A stretch of DNA of 64,000 nt, from positions 13,338,208-13,402,207 of the forward strand of contig OY783193.1 of the NCBI GenBank assembly GCA_963678675.1, in the 5' to 3' direction. Positions 1 through 11,092 of the stretch are shown in pieces. Numbering within the stretch: the first letter of the stretch is position 1; every line of letters begins with the position of its first letter. Source of the DNA: Xiphydria camelus (lineage: Eukaryota > Arthropoda > Insecta > Hymenoptera > Xiphydriidae). The notes under the pieces were generated by a model. That model made no database searches. It worked only from the letters and a program-made list of their open reading frames with translations, and was not told the DNA's origin. Both the position numbers and the translations under genes were made by a program.

Positions 1-229
1 CGTAATAGAAATATTATCTATTGCGGCAAAAGATATGTTCAATAATGGCAAATGTAACTACGCGATCACGGTAAAATTTTTTCCGGTAAAAGTGTTTGCT
101 ATCCCAGCTAATATTTTTATTATCGGATATATTATATCTTTTGCTGCCACGGATAATATTTTTGTCATGGTAGCAGGAAATTCTCAGCGGTCTAATTTTG
201 TTAAAACTGCAAAATGACTTTTTTCCGTG
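1..229. mobile_element. MITE family M2, right part, cut by window edge
   Basis: This is the right part of a non-autonomous inverted-repeat element; its left end lies outside the window. The right end carries AAAACTGCAAAATGA and a TTTTTTCCGTG terminus, followed by TA. The interior is quasi-palindromic around repeated 'aatatttttgtcatg' and 'gcaaaagatatgtt' motifs. Related copies are at 17950-18207 and, broken, at 5310-5708. No coding capacity. Confidence 0.6.
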
Positions 230-756
230 TATACGGTAACGGAAAATATCGTTAAAACTGGGGTAAAAGTGGGATAAGAGCGTCTCGATTGAAGCACAAG
301 TTCAGAAGAGATTGTCTTGAGAACGATTAAAGATGTCAAAAAAAAAGTGTAAATGCAATTTATTCTGATCGCGTAAAGCGTCGACGTCGCATGGACGAAG
401 AATTCGGGGCGAAGATTCACAGCGTGCCTATACCGCTGCTCGTCCCCTCGCATTTCCCCCCGATCGACCACTTTCGCGCGCATCGTTCGCACGCGAGTAA
501 ATAGTGCTCGCGGTCGTACGCTGCCGCGTGTGCGCATTATCGTCGGTGACCTACTCACGTCCACGGGAGATGCGCGCGTCCATAGCATTCATAGAACCCG
601 CAACACTTCAAAGCGGGAACAAAGATTGACGCTAAATTCCACCGAAAAACAACTTATTCTTCGCTCCATATGTTTACATACGGCGAACTTCACGGTATAA
701 TTGTTTCAAATAGCTATTTACTTTTTTCAAACTCAAATTGGTTGCCTCAACTCTAA
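230..756. other. Unannotated stretch
   Basis: Moderately GC-rich sequence between two MITEs. An open frame on the minus strand is short and arginine-rich and has no recognisable domain. I see no gene, RNA or clear repeat here. Confidence 0.5.
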
Positions 757-957
757 TAAGGCTAAACTTACTCGCCGGGAAAGAAACTTCAATTACTATT
801 ATCTTATTATTTATGAACTTTTGGCCTACATCGACGTAAGACTTTGTTGCAGATAAAAACATAATCATTAAAAAAATGTTATACAAACATGAGCTAAAAG
901 CTCACGGATAAAGAGATAATAATTATTTAGTTCTTTCCTGGTAAGTTTAATCTCATA
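757..957. mobile_element. MITE family M1, complete copy
   Basis: A roughly 200-bp element with inverted ends of type AGGCTAAACTTACTCGCC, followed by GGAAAGAAACTTCAAT; the right end is the diverged reverse complement. The interior has 'attatttatgaacttttggcc'-type sequence shared with copies at 5135-5754 (interrupted), 14605-14725 (half) and 35699-35909. Superfamily unknown. Confidence 0.65.
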
Positions 958-1724
958 TGGCATGTATTTGTCCTTACAGTCTTACGGTATTGAAACAATT
1001 ACACCGTGAAATTGCTGTATTAAACCTCACCGATGGTTGAATGAAGGAATTTTTTTTCAGCGTGTACGCCTTCGTATCATCAAAATGCATTCCCGTACGA
1101 GACGCCGCTGCAATTTTCTGCTTCTCCCTCGAAAACCATAAAAGTTTCTAGATCGATGCTTAGCGCCGATGAATAGCGTCAACGTCGTCAGCAGCGAAAA
1201 TTCGTACGACGCACACTGGCGTCCCCCTGGCCTTTCATCTCGATCATCAACTTTCCTGCGTCGTTCGCACGCGCAGTAGTAAATAACGCTCGTCGCTAGC
1301 CGTGTGACGAGCGAGTCCCCGGACCTCGTGTTTTGCTCGCGCCTTCGCTTGCACTCGCCGTGCCCCCCCCCCCCCCCTTTGGTTCGCCAGGGTGCGCGGG
1401 GAGAGCGACTGACGACGAGGAGGAAAGATCGTCCAAAGAGAAGAACGCGAGAGAGGAGGGGCAAGCGCTCGGTGTCGAGTCGAATGACGTCACTGGTTGC
1501 TCGACACAGTGACACCGATACGCCGCGCGCGAGATCCAGTCGGCCAGCAGCTGTTCTACGGTCTCTCTTCTTCGTAATTCGCGCCCGGCGTGTGCAACCG
1601 CACTCTTTCGCCCCCCCCCCCCCCCCACACACACACACCATCCCCCACCCCCTCCTCCCCAAGCCTCGGCGTGCGCGAGCACGCGCCTTTCTTTCTTCTT
1701 TAGCTTCCTCTTTCTTTCTCAGCA
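958..1724. other. Unannotated stretch with poly-C tracts
   Basis: GC-rich and low in stop codons, so spurious Arg-rich frames are open on both strands. It contains a C15 run (1363-1377) and a C16 run followed by an (AC)n tract (1611-1638). No gene is recognisable. Confidence 0.5.
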
Positions 1725-2473
1725 CACTGAGCCAAATAACTTGATTAAAATGACAAAACGCATCTGGTTAAACGAGTCGTTATTCTAACCAAAATATCAG
1801 TAAAATGAACCAAATATTTAGTTGTTTTAACTACATGCTTAGTAATTCCGACTACATGTTCAGTTATTCTACACGGTGTCCAGCGGTCTGAGAATTTTGG
1901 AAAACCTGGGATTATCAGGGAGTTACGTGGGTCAGAGAAAAATCAGGGAAAATAAGAATTTCCTGAAATTTTTTGAAAAGGTTCAAATCTTACAAATAGT
2001 TTGACTCTTTTAATCTATTATAGATTTAAAGAATTTATATAGAAATCTAAAAAAAGTGTTCCATATTTATGTATCTAAGTTCCTTCTGGTTCTAAAAGAC
2101 CCATTAAATAATAATATAATTTTACAGAATTTTTTAAATTATTTTAATGTTCATTTCTCAGTTATAACAACACGTTCTGTAAATATTAGTTAATCTGTTC
2201 ATTTGACGAAAAATGTTTGATACGTAACACTTTATATCAGATCTATACCCATAGCAATCAGGGAAATTTGGCTATTTCAGACTGTAAAACCTGCAAAAGT
2301 TATGAAATTTCTTTCTCACATTTTGCTAGATACCGTGTCTAATTACATGTCCAGTTACTCTAACCAGAAAATGGTCAGTCAAACCAAACAGATAGAGGAT
2401 TCGTATTTCACCAAACGATTTGTTTATGATCTCCATGATTTTGGTTAAATTGACCAGGTTATTTTTCTCGGTG
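1725..2473. mobile_element. MITE family MR, copy 1, interrupted
   Basis: The left end begins CACTGAGCCAAATAAC and the right end finishes with TTTTTCTCGGTG. Both are flanked by CA rather than the TA seen at other copies. The interior shows the family motif GTTATTCTAAC several times. A second element (1872-2337) splits it; removing that element restores the MR order seen in uninterrupted copies such as 14845-15082 and 56013-56310. Confidence 0.7.
1872..2337. mobile_element. Nested element of family S with inverted ends
   Basis: A 466-bp insertion inside MR copy 1. The ends are CACGGTGTCCAGC on the left and GCTAGATACCGTG on the right, which are inverted repeats. The flanks ttatTCTA and TCTAatta suggest a 4-bp TCTA duplication. 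The interior has the 'caggga' type repeats (cctgggattatcaggga, atcagggaaa) that mark family S at 4482, 17400, 24030, 44819, 61708 and 63165. Confidence 0.65.
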
Positions 2474-2549
2474 CATTTTCGACCCTTTTTCTTCATTTTT
2501 ATCAATGCGTATTTTGTATGTTTCAGTTTGACGCAATTTCAATTTTTCT

Positions 2550-2826
2550 TCGGTGCCATTCTTTAATTTTAATATTCGTTAAATTTTTCAATTTCTATAG
2601 TCGCCTGTTGCGTTCCTGAATTACTTCTCTACGTACCCTCCGTGGTTATCGTCGACTTCGGTATTTCTAAAGGAATCCCCTACAATATTTCTCTTCGTCA
2701 CCATTATTTTTAATATTCGTTCAATTCAATTTCTATACTCGCCTATCGCGTTCCTGAATTAATTCTCTATCAATCCTCCGCGATTGTCACCGCATTCGGT
2801 ATTTCTAAAGGAATCCCCTACAGTGT
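2550..2826 (+). repeat. Tandem duplication, period about 138 bp
   Basis: Two diverged head-to-tail units. Landmarks such as GTATTTCTAAAGGAATCCCC recur at 2661 and 2799, and 'tcgcctNNtgcgttcctgaatta' occurs in each unit. No coding signal. Confidence 0.75.
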
Positions 2827-4022
2827 TACTTCGTTACCATTAGCTCGTCACTACAAAATCGCTTTGTTCCCAGTAGCGCGTAGAATCCCATACAACGAGT
2901 CCCTCGGAATATGGGGTAAGAAGATCGATCCTCCCTTCCCTGCACACACTCTCTCTCTCCCCCCTTTGACCTATATTCCTCGCGCGACGCACGTACCGCG
3001 CGGAGTATTTTTAACGCACCAGCGCACGAATGCACGCGTGGCGTCAACGCCACTGCGCCGGGGAAGGGAGAATCCGATACCCCCCTCGCGCGCGTAATTC
3101 GGCGACCGTGCGCCGTGGAACGCGCCGGTCGCCCACTCCAATGAAGCTCGACGTCGTCGTCCTCCTTCTCCTAGCCGAAGATTTGCCGAGAGGTGGGTGT
3201 GGCTCTCGCAGCGTTGTACGCGCGCGGCCGTCCGATCCGGCAAAGAGAGGTAGGGTTTTCTACTTTTCTAAAGCGACGGCCTCACCGCTCCGTACACGAA
3301 ACGCGACGCGACCGTGGACGAATATAGGCAACCTCGATCTCGGTCGAGCTTGGCTCGCGGTCTTTCTAGGTGACCGCGCGCGCGCGCCGGCCGGCGATAG
3401 CGCGTCGATCGCAAGGCGGTTTCCCGTGTCGTAGTCGGGCTCATCCATCGTTACGCGCCCGGTACTGGTGAAAGGAACTAGCGCGCGTGTAAATGCGTAC
3501 GAATAAAATCGCGCCCTCTAAACAAACAGCTCGTTTATTCAATGACACCGTGACCATTACGCCATTCGCGGCCGAAGCGAGTTCCGCGTCTGCCGCGACG
3601 CGACGAGGCCACGTCCATTTATTACCGCTCGTTCGCTCGCGGCGACTGCAAGGAGAGCCGCGCACAGCTGTTGGGGAGGCTCTTTCGTGCAGACGGATAT
3701 GCGCGTACGATCCGTTTTCTTTGTTTACCGGAAGGGCCGCGCATGAGCGCGGTCGTATCGATGCGGTCCTCGCGCGATTAGAGTCGATAGCGAGTCTTAT
3801 CGCGCTCCTTTCTTCGGGGCGTCTTTATCGCTGCGCTTCCTCGCTCTTTTGTTTGTCACTCGTTTCGCGTTGCTGATTGTACGTAGTTTTTTTTGTATAA
3901 ATTATGAATTGGTATTATACCGTGTGTACGCGTTCAAACCGAACGGTATTCATTTGTGTCTCCATTTGATAGATATACCGGTATGACCGGTTGAGCGAAG
4001 GCATGCGTACCTAACTGCCATA
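2827..4022. other. Unannotated GC/CpG-rich stretch
   Basis: CpG-rich DNA with overlapping frames open on both strands (2826-3876) but arginine/serine/alanine-rich and of no recognisable family. I see no splice-bounded exon and no repeat. A distant CpG-rich regulatory region is possible but unsupported. Confidence 0.4.
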
Positions 4023-4650
4023 CTAATCGCAAAGGGGGTAATTGACATTTCAAAACAACCTAGATAGACAAATGTACGTAGATTGTACAGCAACTTTTTA
4101 TGACACATTAAATGACACATTAAATGATTTCAGACGGATACAAATAAAATGCTAAACATTTATTTAATGTATGGACAATTTTTCGTAAATTCGTTTCTAC
4201 GACAAATGGAGTGATTAATTTGAATCACATTGTAGGTAATGTAAATTTAACAATTTTTTTGAAGAACAATTATTTTTCTAAACTCACGCGGCAAAATAAA
4301 CGTAGACTTCAAAACAATCAATTATTGTAATTTGCATGAACATCGTAACGATCATACAAGTTTATCTAGGAAGTACAAAAATATGCTTTACAGTCGTCAA
4401 GGTACCGAAATTGGAAAAAGGGAAAAACCTCGCAATATTTCTTAGTTCTAGTTCTTATTTCGAATTTTTTAACAACAGGGCGGCTACGGATCTGGAAAAC
4501 CGGGAAATGTCAAGGAATTTTGGAGTTTTACTGGAAATTATAAAAATAGTTAGTTTTTCGAAATTTCACCGTTGATAAATTGTACAATGGAGTTTGCGCT
4601 TAAAACATATTTTCATACTCGTTTTGAAGTGTCACTCCCTTTGCGTTTAG
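4023..4650. mobile_element. DNA element with TA duplication and 30-bp inverted ends
   Basis: The left end CTAATCGCAAAGGGGGTAAT is matched in inverse by the right end, which finishes CTCCCTTTGCGTTTAG. Both ends are flanked by TA (4021-4022 and 4651-4652). The 628-bp interior has no transposase and includes a family S fragment from about 4482 (ctggaaaaccgggaaatgtc). Tc1/mariner or another TA-targeting superfamily is likely. Confidence 0.65.
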
Positions 4651-5134
4651 TACGGTAATATAGACAACAACGGCATTTAATTAAAATTGATTGAATACCT
4701 ATTTGATTTGAAGACTTCAAAAAATTACGGACACTTATTCAATATCTCGCTAGACTTCCGCGTAGCGGAAGCGTCTGAAGAAAATCGTTAGCATCCTTCA
4801 CAGTCCAGTGATGTCAATCTCATCATCGTAATGGCACCCGTACGCGTAATCGACGCAACGAGAAACTGATTAATTTGACGCTTCTCGCCGTCGTTGCGTA
4901 TACACACACGAGATATTACCGGATACCGGTATTACTACTCGCGATTGCTAGAAATCTCAATCGCCTCGGACTTTATTTCCCGCGGCGACGTCTCAGACAC
5001 CCATGCGTGTATGCTAGTACGAGTACAACTCGCGGCGCGAACGAGTCTCGTATATGCTGATACGCGTTACGCGCGATACATTCGACGGAAATATCAAGCG
5101 TTGCAGCAGTCGCGCGCGAGCGTCACATCATATT
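4651..5134. other. Unannotated stretch
   Basis: AT-rich, then CpG-rich intronic-type sequence. No gene or repeat that I can support. Confidence 0.45.
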
Positions 5135-5754
5135 ATGAGGCTAAACTTACTCGCCAGGAAAGAACTTCAATAAACATTATCTCATTATTTATGAATTTTT
5201 GGCCTATATCGATAAATGACTTTGTTGTAGATAAAAATGTGATCTTCAAAAAAAGTGTTATGTCAATATGAGCCAAAAACCCATAGATAATAAGATAATA
5301 TTGTATCTACATGGCAAAAATCATTTTGCAGTTTTAACAAAACTAGGTTTTGCTGAGAATTTCTTATTATCATAACAAAGATATTATATGTGGCAACAAA
5401 AGATATGTCCGATAATAGTAAAAATATCTGCCGGGGTAGCAAATATTCTTACCGAAAAAAATTTCACTGCACGGAGAAAAATGAAGTTTAAATAACGAGC
5501 ATAGGATGCCCGAATTCTGGCACTATAAGTTCGTTGTATGACACATTACGAGTACGTACACTTTACATGACACTGTAATGACAACTCAAAATTATGAAAA
5601 ATATTACCATACGGAATAGCATTTCATTGCCTGCGTATAGCAAACATTAATCTAATGTGTGGTGTATTTTTAAATTTTGGTAAGACTGCAAAATCATTTT
5701 TTTCCACATAGTGATTCAAGTTTCTTTCCTGGCGAGTAAGTTTAGCCCCATATG
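5135..5754. mobile_element. MITE family M1, copy 2, interrupted
   Basis: The left end is ATGAGGCTAAACTTACTCGC and the right end is GGCGAGTAAGTTTAG followed by CCCCATATG. The normal ~200-bp element is expanded to about 620 bp by an insertion at 5310-5708. Confidence 0.7.
5310..5708. mobile_element. MITE family M2 nested in M1, itself rearranged
   Basis: Inverted ends CATGGCAAAAATCATTTTGC and GCAAAATCATTTTTTTCCAC are flanked by TA (5308-5309, 5709-5710). The left half matches M2 (1-229 and 17950-18207). From about 5470 the sequence switches to material resembling the left half of M3 (GCACGGAGAAAAATGAAG; compare 36714) and then returns to the M2 right end. The right half of M2 is missing, so this is a composite or deletion derivative. 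Confidence 0.55.
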
Positions 5755-6018
5755 ATATCGTCGGCTAAATATGTTAACCTGCTAACTCACATGAAGTCAG
5801 ATTTTCAGAAGCGAGAATAAAACTGTCGTGATCAATACAAAAGTTCTTATATGACAACGGATTTTAACACAATAACTGTCAGTATTTGTCTAACCTTTTT
5901 TAAAATAAAATGTATGTAAATTATTTATTCTAGTCTAGCCATAAAGTTGCCGAGTATCAAAACATCTTAAAATCGTAAAATATGGAGTTAGCAGGTTAAC
6001 ACATTTAGCCGACGATAT
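5755..6018. mobile_element. 264-bp MITE with 34-bp inverted ends
   Basis: The left arm starts ATATCGTCGGCTAAATATG and runs to GTTAACCTGCTAACTC. The right arm is its reverse complement with one mismatch. It abuts the end of the M1 element directly. The interior is AT-rich and non-coding. Confidence 0.75.
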
Positions 6019-6888
6019 GCGCAATAGAGCCGCGTTAGATCCCCGATTTGCAGCTTTCGCGCCGCTTCCAATAAGATATACACGAGCGAGGCCGGCCTCT
6101 GGCGTTACTCACTTCCAGGTGCACTTTGCACGTGTAAACGCGATTACGCCAGTCGTGCTGTTACGTAGTCCGCGTAATATCTACGGTGCATACGCGTCTG
6201 AGGTAGGCGAGAGGTCGAAGCCGAGGGAACAAAGGAATCCTCGAGTCGACTGGATATGCGCGACGCGGTGATTCGTTGCGTGCGCGCGTATGGGCGCGAT
6301 CGTTATCGTTGCCCTTATATCCCCTCCGCGTTGCATCCTAGGGAGACTGGTCACTCTCGTCGATCGCCGTCGACGGACGACAGGAAACGAACTCCGGCTC
6401 GAATCGATGACTGTACGAGCTTCGCGCCTCTTTGTCATCGCGATAGCCCGTGTAGATAATCTCCGGTCGATGGCGATAACACGTTGTATCGTGGGATGTA
6501 CCGCGAGGCGCACGAACATCTTTGTTTAGGGAGGAATCGGGGGGGCTCGGAATTATGTACGTTGGCTTTCGCATTTAATTTTAGATCTTGTCGGCGATAT
6601 ATCGAAATAGTTGGAGGATGCGGCGATATTTATGGTTGTCGCCGTAGCAGCTGCAGCGATATTTCTTAGCAGCGTACGGCAACGTCTTTATCTCGAATTC
6701 TCTTTAGTTTTTTAACCCTCAACTGGGCGCGTTTGTCGTTTCTGTACGCATGTAATTGGGCGCGTGATGTTTTCGAGGCTCCAAGCGGTGCGCTTGAAAG
6801 TGTAATCTGTGATATCTCATGAAGTATGAAATATGTAACAATATTATTTAATAAGCCTGATATTGGTCACTCTACTATCATGGAACAG
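6019..6888. other. Unannotated CpG-rich stretch
   Basis: CpG-rich DNA with short Arg-rich open frames on both strands. No domain, tRNA or repeat is recognised. Confidence 0.45.
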
Positions 6889-7190
6889 TTATGTATTTGG
6901 TATATAAAAAAATATTTCAGACATGTAAAAAGTATACAAAATATATACGTTTTTGCCGCTTTTTTGTATATACAGACCGCGAGGACTTAAAATATATTTC
7001 TCATATATTTTAAATATACTTGGAACGCACGAAGAAAAAACATTCTCATACTTATAGGTACCTAACCAAAATATATTTAAAAATATTGAAAGTATTGAAA
7101 TATATAATATAACTAGAATATATTTTAAAATATTGAAAAATAATTCGAAAATTTAAAATAGGTACATTTGAAGTGTACCTATAAGTATGT
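6889..7190. repeat. AT-rich dispersed repeat U, copy 1
   Basis: Very AT-rich sequence built on 'aaatatattt' motifs. Segments such as acatgtaaaaagtatacaaa and 'gaagaaaaaac' are shared with 32605-32970. A short palindrome (GGTACATTTGAAGTGTACC) lies near the end. Probably an old transposon; class unknown. Confidence 0.55.
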
Positions 7191-7964
7191 TTTAAGTATT
7201 TGCGAAGTGTACAAAAAGTATGCTAAAACCAATAAACCAAAATGTTCCGTTGAAATACGCGACGATATCGCACGATGCGATCCTTTGTACGTAAACTCTT
7301 CCTTCAACAAAATAAGGCGCTCGATTTCTTCTCCGTACAAAACTGGTCGAATGTTGCGTAGTTCAATACCGCGGCGCGCTAAAAGCGCAGCACACGTACG
7401 ATTCGGACCGCGCTACACGCGTCCCGTATACGGTAAACGCTCGAATCGCGATAAATCCGACTCACGTGTCGAGGTTCCCGCACGCAGATGAAGGAACGGC
7501 ATACCCCCACCGCCTACACACATATATATGTACAGAGAGCTCACGCAGTCAGTCCCGGTGTACGGGGATACACAGTTGTTCGTACGCACCTAATATACCT
7601 ACCTATCGCGCGATACCTTCGTCCGTACATACACGGGCGCATACGTAGGCCAGCTGATTCATCGTCCGCTGCAGCTCGCTACAATGACAAAGGCCATCCT
7701 TGAACCACGATCGCGTCGACGTCGTGGTTTTGACGGCTATCGAATGAACTCGATTCAAGCGCAGCCATGGTACGATATAGCTCGAACTTTGCGCCTCTCT
7801 CTTCTCGCACCTTCATTATTTCTCTTTCCTTCTTTCTTGTTAGAAACACAGTGATATTTATGCAAAAAAAATGTAGTCCAACATTGATCAATGTAAAAGA
7901 TCTGTATTTTTAGTCTACTTTAAGTACGTCTAATGTGAACCATACGTACTGTACACGGGCTTTT
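7191..7964. other. Unannotated stretch
   Basis: Mixed composition with spurious open frames. Nothing recognisable. Confidence 0.4.
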
Positions 7965-8400
7965 ATATCTATCTATATATATAAAAATGAATGTTTGTCT
8001 GTCTGTCTGTCTGTATGTCTCGTATGCCTTCCTAAACCGTTCATCCGATTGCGATGAAATTTTGGGAAATGGTTGGATGCATGCCTGCGATGGTTTCTGA
8101 GTTAGTAAATCTTATACAGGGTGTTCAAAAAGTCCCGATACGGCCGATTATCTCAGCGGGAAAACATTTTAGAGAAAAATGTTTAATACAAAACTTTAAG
8201 GATTTTCCCTTGGCTACCCAGTGGTCGTATTGGATTTGACCTTGACCGTGACCTTTAAGGTAATATCAAATGCCTTCCTAAACCGTTCATCCGATTGCGA
8301 TGAAAAGTTGGGGAATGGTTGGACGCATGCCCGCAAAGGTTTTTGAGTTAGTAAATCTTATACAGGGTGTTCAAAAAGTACAGGTACGGATGATTATTTG
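7965..8400 (+). repeat. Helitron-like 5' segment with ~243-bp tandem units
   Basis: It starts with TCTATATATATAAAAATGAA followed by a (TGTC)n run, a start typical of insect Helitron-derived repeats. Then come two diverged tandem units beginning TGCCTTCCTAAACCGTTC (about 8028 and 8271), each containing ATCCGATTGCGATGAAA and ACAGGGTGTTCAAAAAGT. No helicase or Rep coding is present. The Helitron assignment rests on terminal similarity only. Confidence 0.5.
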
Positions 8401-8465
8401 CCTATTCGAAAAATGTAGACAAAATTATTTACCCCGCGTATTTTTTAATTTTCAACCTTATTTAA

Positions 8466-9826
8466 CCCTTATGTCAATAACCGGGTACAGCTGTACCCAC
8501 TTGGCCCTGTTTGCTTACAAATTTGTATGTTATAATCAAAAAAATGTTTTCAACGGCTAGATCATCGCTATTTAGGTTATTTACTATCCATTTATGCTTT
8601 TACAAATTAAAATTTGAAACTTTAATTAATTTTAAAACTGCATGGAAGTTCACATATCGGATTTCAATAACCAGGGTACAACTGTACCCATTATACATGA
8701 GTGACGTTTATAGTGGAAATTTGTACAAGAACAACACAAATTATATGCAAGAGAATTAAACACTATAAAATAAATAATAAATAATCTTCTTTGAGTATAA
8801 AAGGTAATAATTATTTATTAAAAATCAAGAAAAACATGAAAATTATAAGCATTCATTGCATTTTGAGAACGTTCTTGAATGTTCATCGCAGACAGGTCTT
8901 TCGCAGTTTACGCACGATTTTCTCGTCTTTCTTCGCTTTTTATTACTGCTTTGTAGCACAGATGGCATGATCCGATAACTGGTTTTGGTCCTTGAGGTCT
9001 AGGTGAAGCTGATGTAGATGCGCCTGCCACTCCACTCACGGGATTGCCGAGAACACTTTCAATGGCAATTTTAGTGCTAAAATGCCTCATTGCTTGTACA
9101 TTTTGCGACCTGTCTTCGATAATCTGCATGCACAGGTGTAAACTTAACTGTCGTAGAAATAATCTACGTTAATTTGTCTTCTTTTTGATCATTTTGTTAT
9201 TTTCATAGTAAATAATATACGCAGCAAGAGATGCGATATCAATAATATTATAAAACAGTGCAAGCGGCCATCGATTAGTCCTCCTGTGTGTAGTGTATCT
9301 TCCTAGCATCTGGTCCATAGTATCAACGCCAATTTTATTTTTGTTGTAATATTGAATAATTTCTGGTTTCTTCTTAAAATCGTTGGAGACTGCAGTGTCA
9401 GAATGCATAGTAGATAGTAAAATGACTGCTTTTCCCTTCCTTGGCACATACGAACACAAAGTCACTTTTTCATGAAAACCAAATAGAGTTGAAAATTCTT
9501 CCCGATTTTTTGAAGCAGCCATTTGTTAGTCTCAGCATAGCATTGATATTTTATTATTTGTATACGTTTCTTTGTGTATAAAACAATTTTAAAGTACCTG
9601 TAAAATATTTTCCTAATATAGCCGAAATCCAAAGGGATAATATCTTGTACCCTAATACACCTGCGAATGGACCCTCATTTTTCTATTGTATTACGGATTC
9701 CAAATATAAACTAACGGGACCAAGCATCGTGTATTAGAGAGCCTTTAATACACGATTTTACTATGCGGGTACAACTGTACCCCGGTTATAGAACAACGTT
9801 GGTAAATCCGGTTATTGACATAAGGG
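8466..9826 (-). mobile_element. Internally deleted piggyBac-type transposon
   Basis: This 1,361-bp element is flanked by TTAA on both sides (8462-8465, 9827-9830), the hallmark duplication of piggyBac. The terminal inverted repeats are a perfect 19 bp, CCCTTATGTCAATAACCGG. Sub-terminal palindromes of type GGGTACAGCTGTACCC lie just inside both ends (8483, 9768), with another copy near 8675. It encodes only a broken C-terminal portion of the transposase on the minus strand, so it cannot move by itself. Confidence 0.9.
8843..9522 (-). pseudogene. piggyBac-type transposase, C-terminal remnant
   Basis: This is the C-terminal part of a DDE transposase of the piggyBac family (about 225 codons; intact proteins are usually 550-600). 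VDTMDQM and YTTHRRTNRWPLALFYN are hallmark motifs of its last catalytic region. An in-frame TAA (9169-9171) interrupts the sequence, after which the same frame continues RRLFLRQLSLHLC and CHLCYKAV. Near 8915 a one-base shift moves the reading to another frame, which gives CVNCERPVCDEHSRTFSKC and ends at 8843. Together these form the C-terminal cysteine-rich zinc-binding domain. The N-terminal half has been lost by internal deletion. The gene is not functional. Confidence 0.88.
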
Positions 9827-9830
9827 TTAA

Positions 9831-9879
9831 CAGGTTCGCTGCCAAGCGGACATCGGTGTCTGCCATGGCAGTCAACCTG
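9831..9879. mobile_element. 49-bp TTAA-flanked palindrome
   Basis: This sits directly after the piggyBac element and shares the TTAA at 9827-9830; a second TTAA follows at 9880-9883. The arms CAGGTTCGCTGCCA and TGGCAGTCAACCTG are inverted repeats. It is best read as a tiny piggyBac-derived MITE, or the two ends of one joined together. Confidence 0.6.
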
Positions 9880-10067
9880 TTAAGATGGAAAGCGATTTTA
9901 GATGAAATTACGTCATCGTCTTGTGAGACTATCTCCCTTGCACTCGTTGCTTGACACAAGTGCGCCTCTGATTTTTCTATGACGTCACAATCTTGTAGAG
10001 AAAAACGTACTTATGACTGCAAATAATTATTTCTTTAAATTTGTTTTGGTGTGATATCAAGTATGTA

Positions 10068-10281
10068 TTAGGTTGTAACATAAATTTGAAATAACGTTTT
10101 TGACGTTGAGTCGACATTGTTCTAAACGGCGTAACTTTTTAACCACGAACCACAGCAAAACAGTTTATACCTTAAAATAACCGCAAGAAACCGAGCTTTC
10201 AAATGAGGTACAACACGTCACTAAATTTGCTTTACACACCTGAAAAAACAAGAATTATTCCAAATTTATGTTACAACCTAA
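10068..10281. mobile_element. Mariner-type MITE, 214 bp
   Basis: Terminal inverted repeats TTAGGTTGTAACATAAATTT are flanked by TA (10066-10067, 10282-10283). The TTAGGTTG start resembles mariner elements of the mellifera type. No transposase is present. It is inserted in R3 copy 1; the sequence across the empty site resembles the intact R3 copy near 54610. Confidence 0.8.
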
Positions 10282-10330
10282 TATATAAATTATAAATTGA
10301 AATTAAAAATTCAATAACAAAATAACAACA

Positions 10331-11088
10331 AAATAATGTTTATACCTATGCAAAAAAAATGCAGACTTAATATAGATCGAATTTAAATATACACACTAAA
10401 AAACCCATGTATAGTATCTATGACTTCCATTGCACGTACTTAAAATAGATTAGAAAATCGATCTTACATTGATCAATAGTGGAACAGATTTTTTTTATGC
10501 TGGTATGGATCACTTTTCTTGTATACGCAAAAGTGCGTTTCTCGTTCCGCGAATTGGAGATACACACGCGTCCCCGACGACGTCACGCTCGGTTTATCGT
10601 CGTTTTAACAACGCGTGCCGCGACACTCGCACGACGCTTTGTCAGCCGCCACAGTTGCAGCTGCAGGTGAACAACGGAGACCGCGGGGGCCGCCCTCGAG
10701 CGCTGGTTAAGTACAGTTATCATCGTCAAGCCGGAACGCGCGGCCTTCGTTTTATTCGCACCTCTCGGCTGCGCCGGGAAGCAGTGAATCGCCCGTCCAT
10801 ATCGAGAGCGCATTCGATTCGAGAAACTTCGACCTTCGTTGCAGCTGTTTTCCGCGCGGTCGAGTATCTCGCGTTGTGGCCCGTGAAAAATGCCGGTTTT
10901 TTGACCCCGGCAATTTTCTTCTTTTACGCCGGAGAAAAAGTTCGTTCGTTCGAATGGACGTGCTTCTTTAAAATGGTTTTAAGGGCACATTATTTTATTG
11001 AATTTGAATAACTAACAATCAGAATTCAAGTAAGTAGCGATTAGAATCCAGAATATGGTGATTAGAATCCAAATAATATTTAATTGAG
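10331..11088. other. Unannotated stretch
   Basis: AT-rich, then CpG-rich DNA. The frames at 10469-11011 look random, and no domain is seen. Confidence 0.45.
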
Positions 11089-11092
11089 TTAA

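Larger units (their letters stand above)
8395..10330. repeat. Dispersed repeat R3, copy 1, split by three insertions
   Basis: The pieces at 8395-8465, 9884-10067 and 10282-10330 together match R3 copies at 19610-20165 and 54330-54690. Landmarks in order are: TATTTTTTAATTTTCAACC, a TTAA site, TTACGTCATCGT, ATGACGTCACAA, and GTGTGATATC. The TTAA site is occupied by the piggyBac element and a 49-bp palindrome; a TA site is occupied by a mariner-type MITE. Confidence 0.65.

Noticed and set aside
1057..1744. Overlapping long frames on both strands (up to 222 codons)
   Set aside because: Arg-rich, broken by poly-C tracts, open on several frames at once; typical of CpG-rich non-coding DNA.
2826..3876. 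Cluster of 75-134 codon frames on both strands
   Set aside because: No domain, no splice-bounded structure, amino-acid composition follows CpG content.
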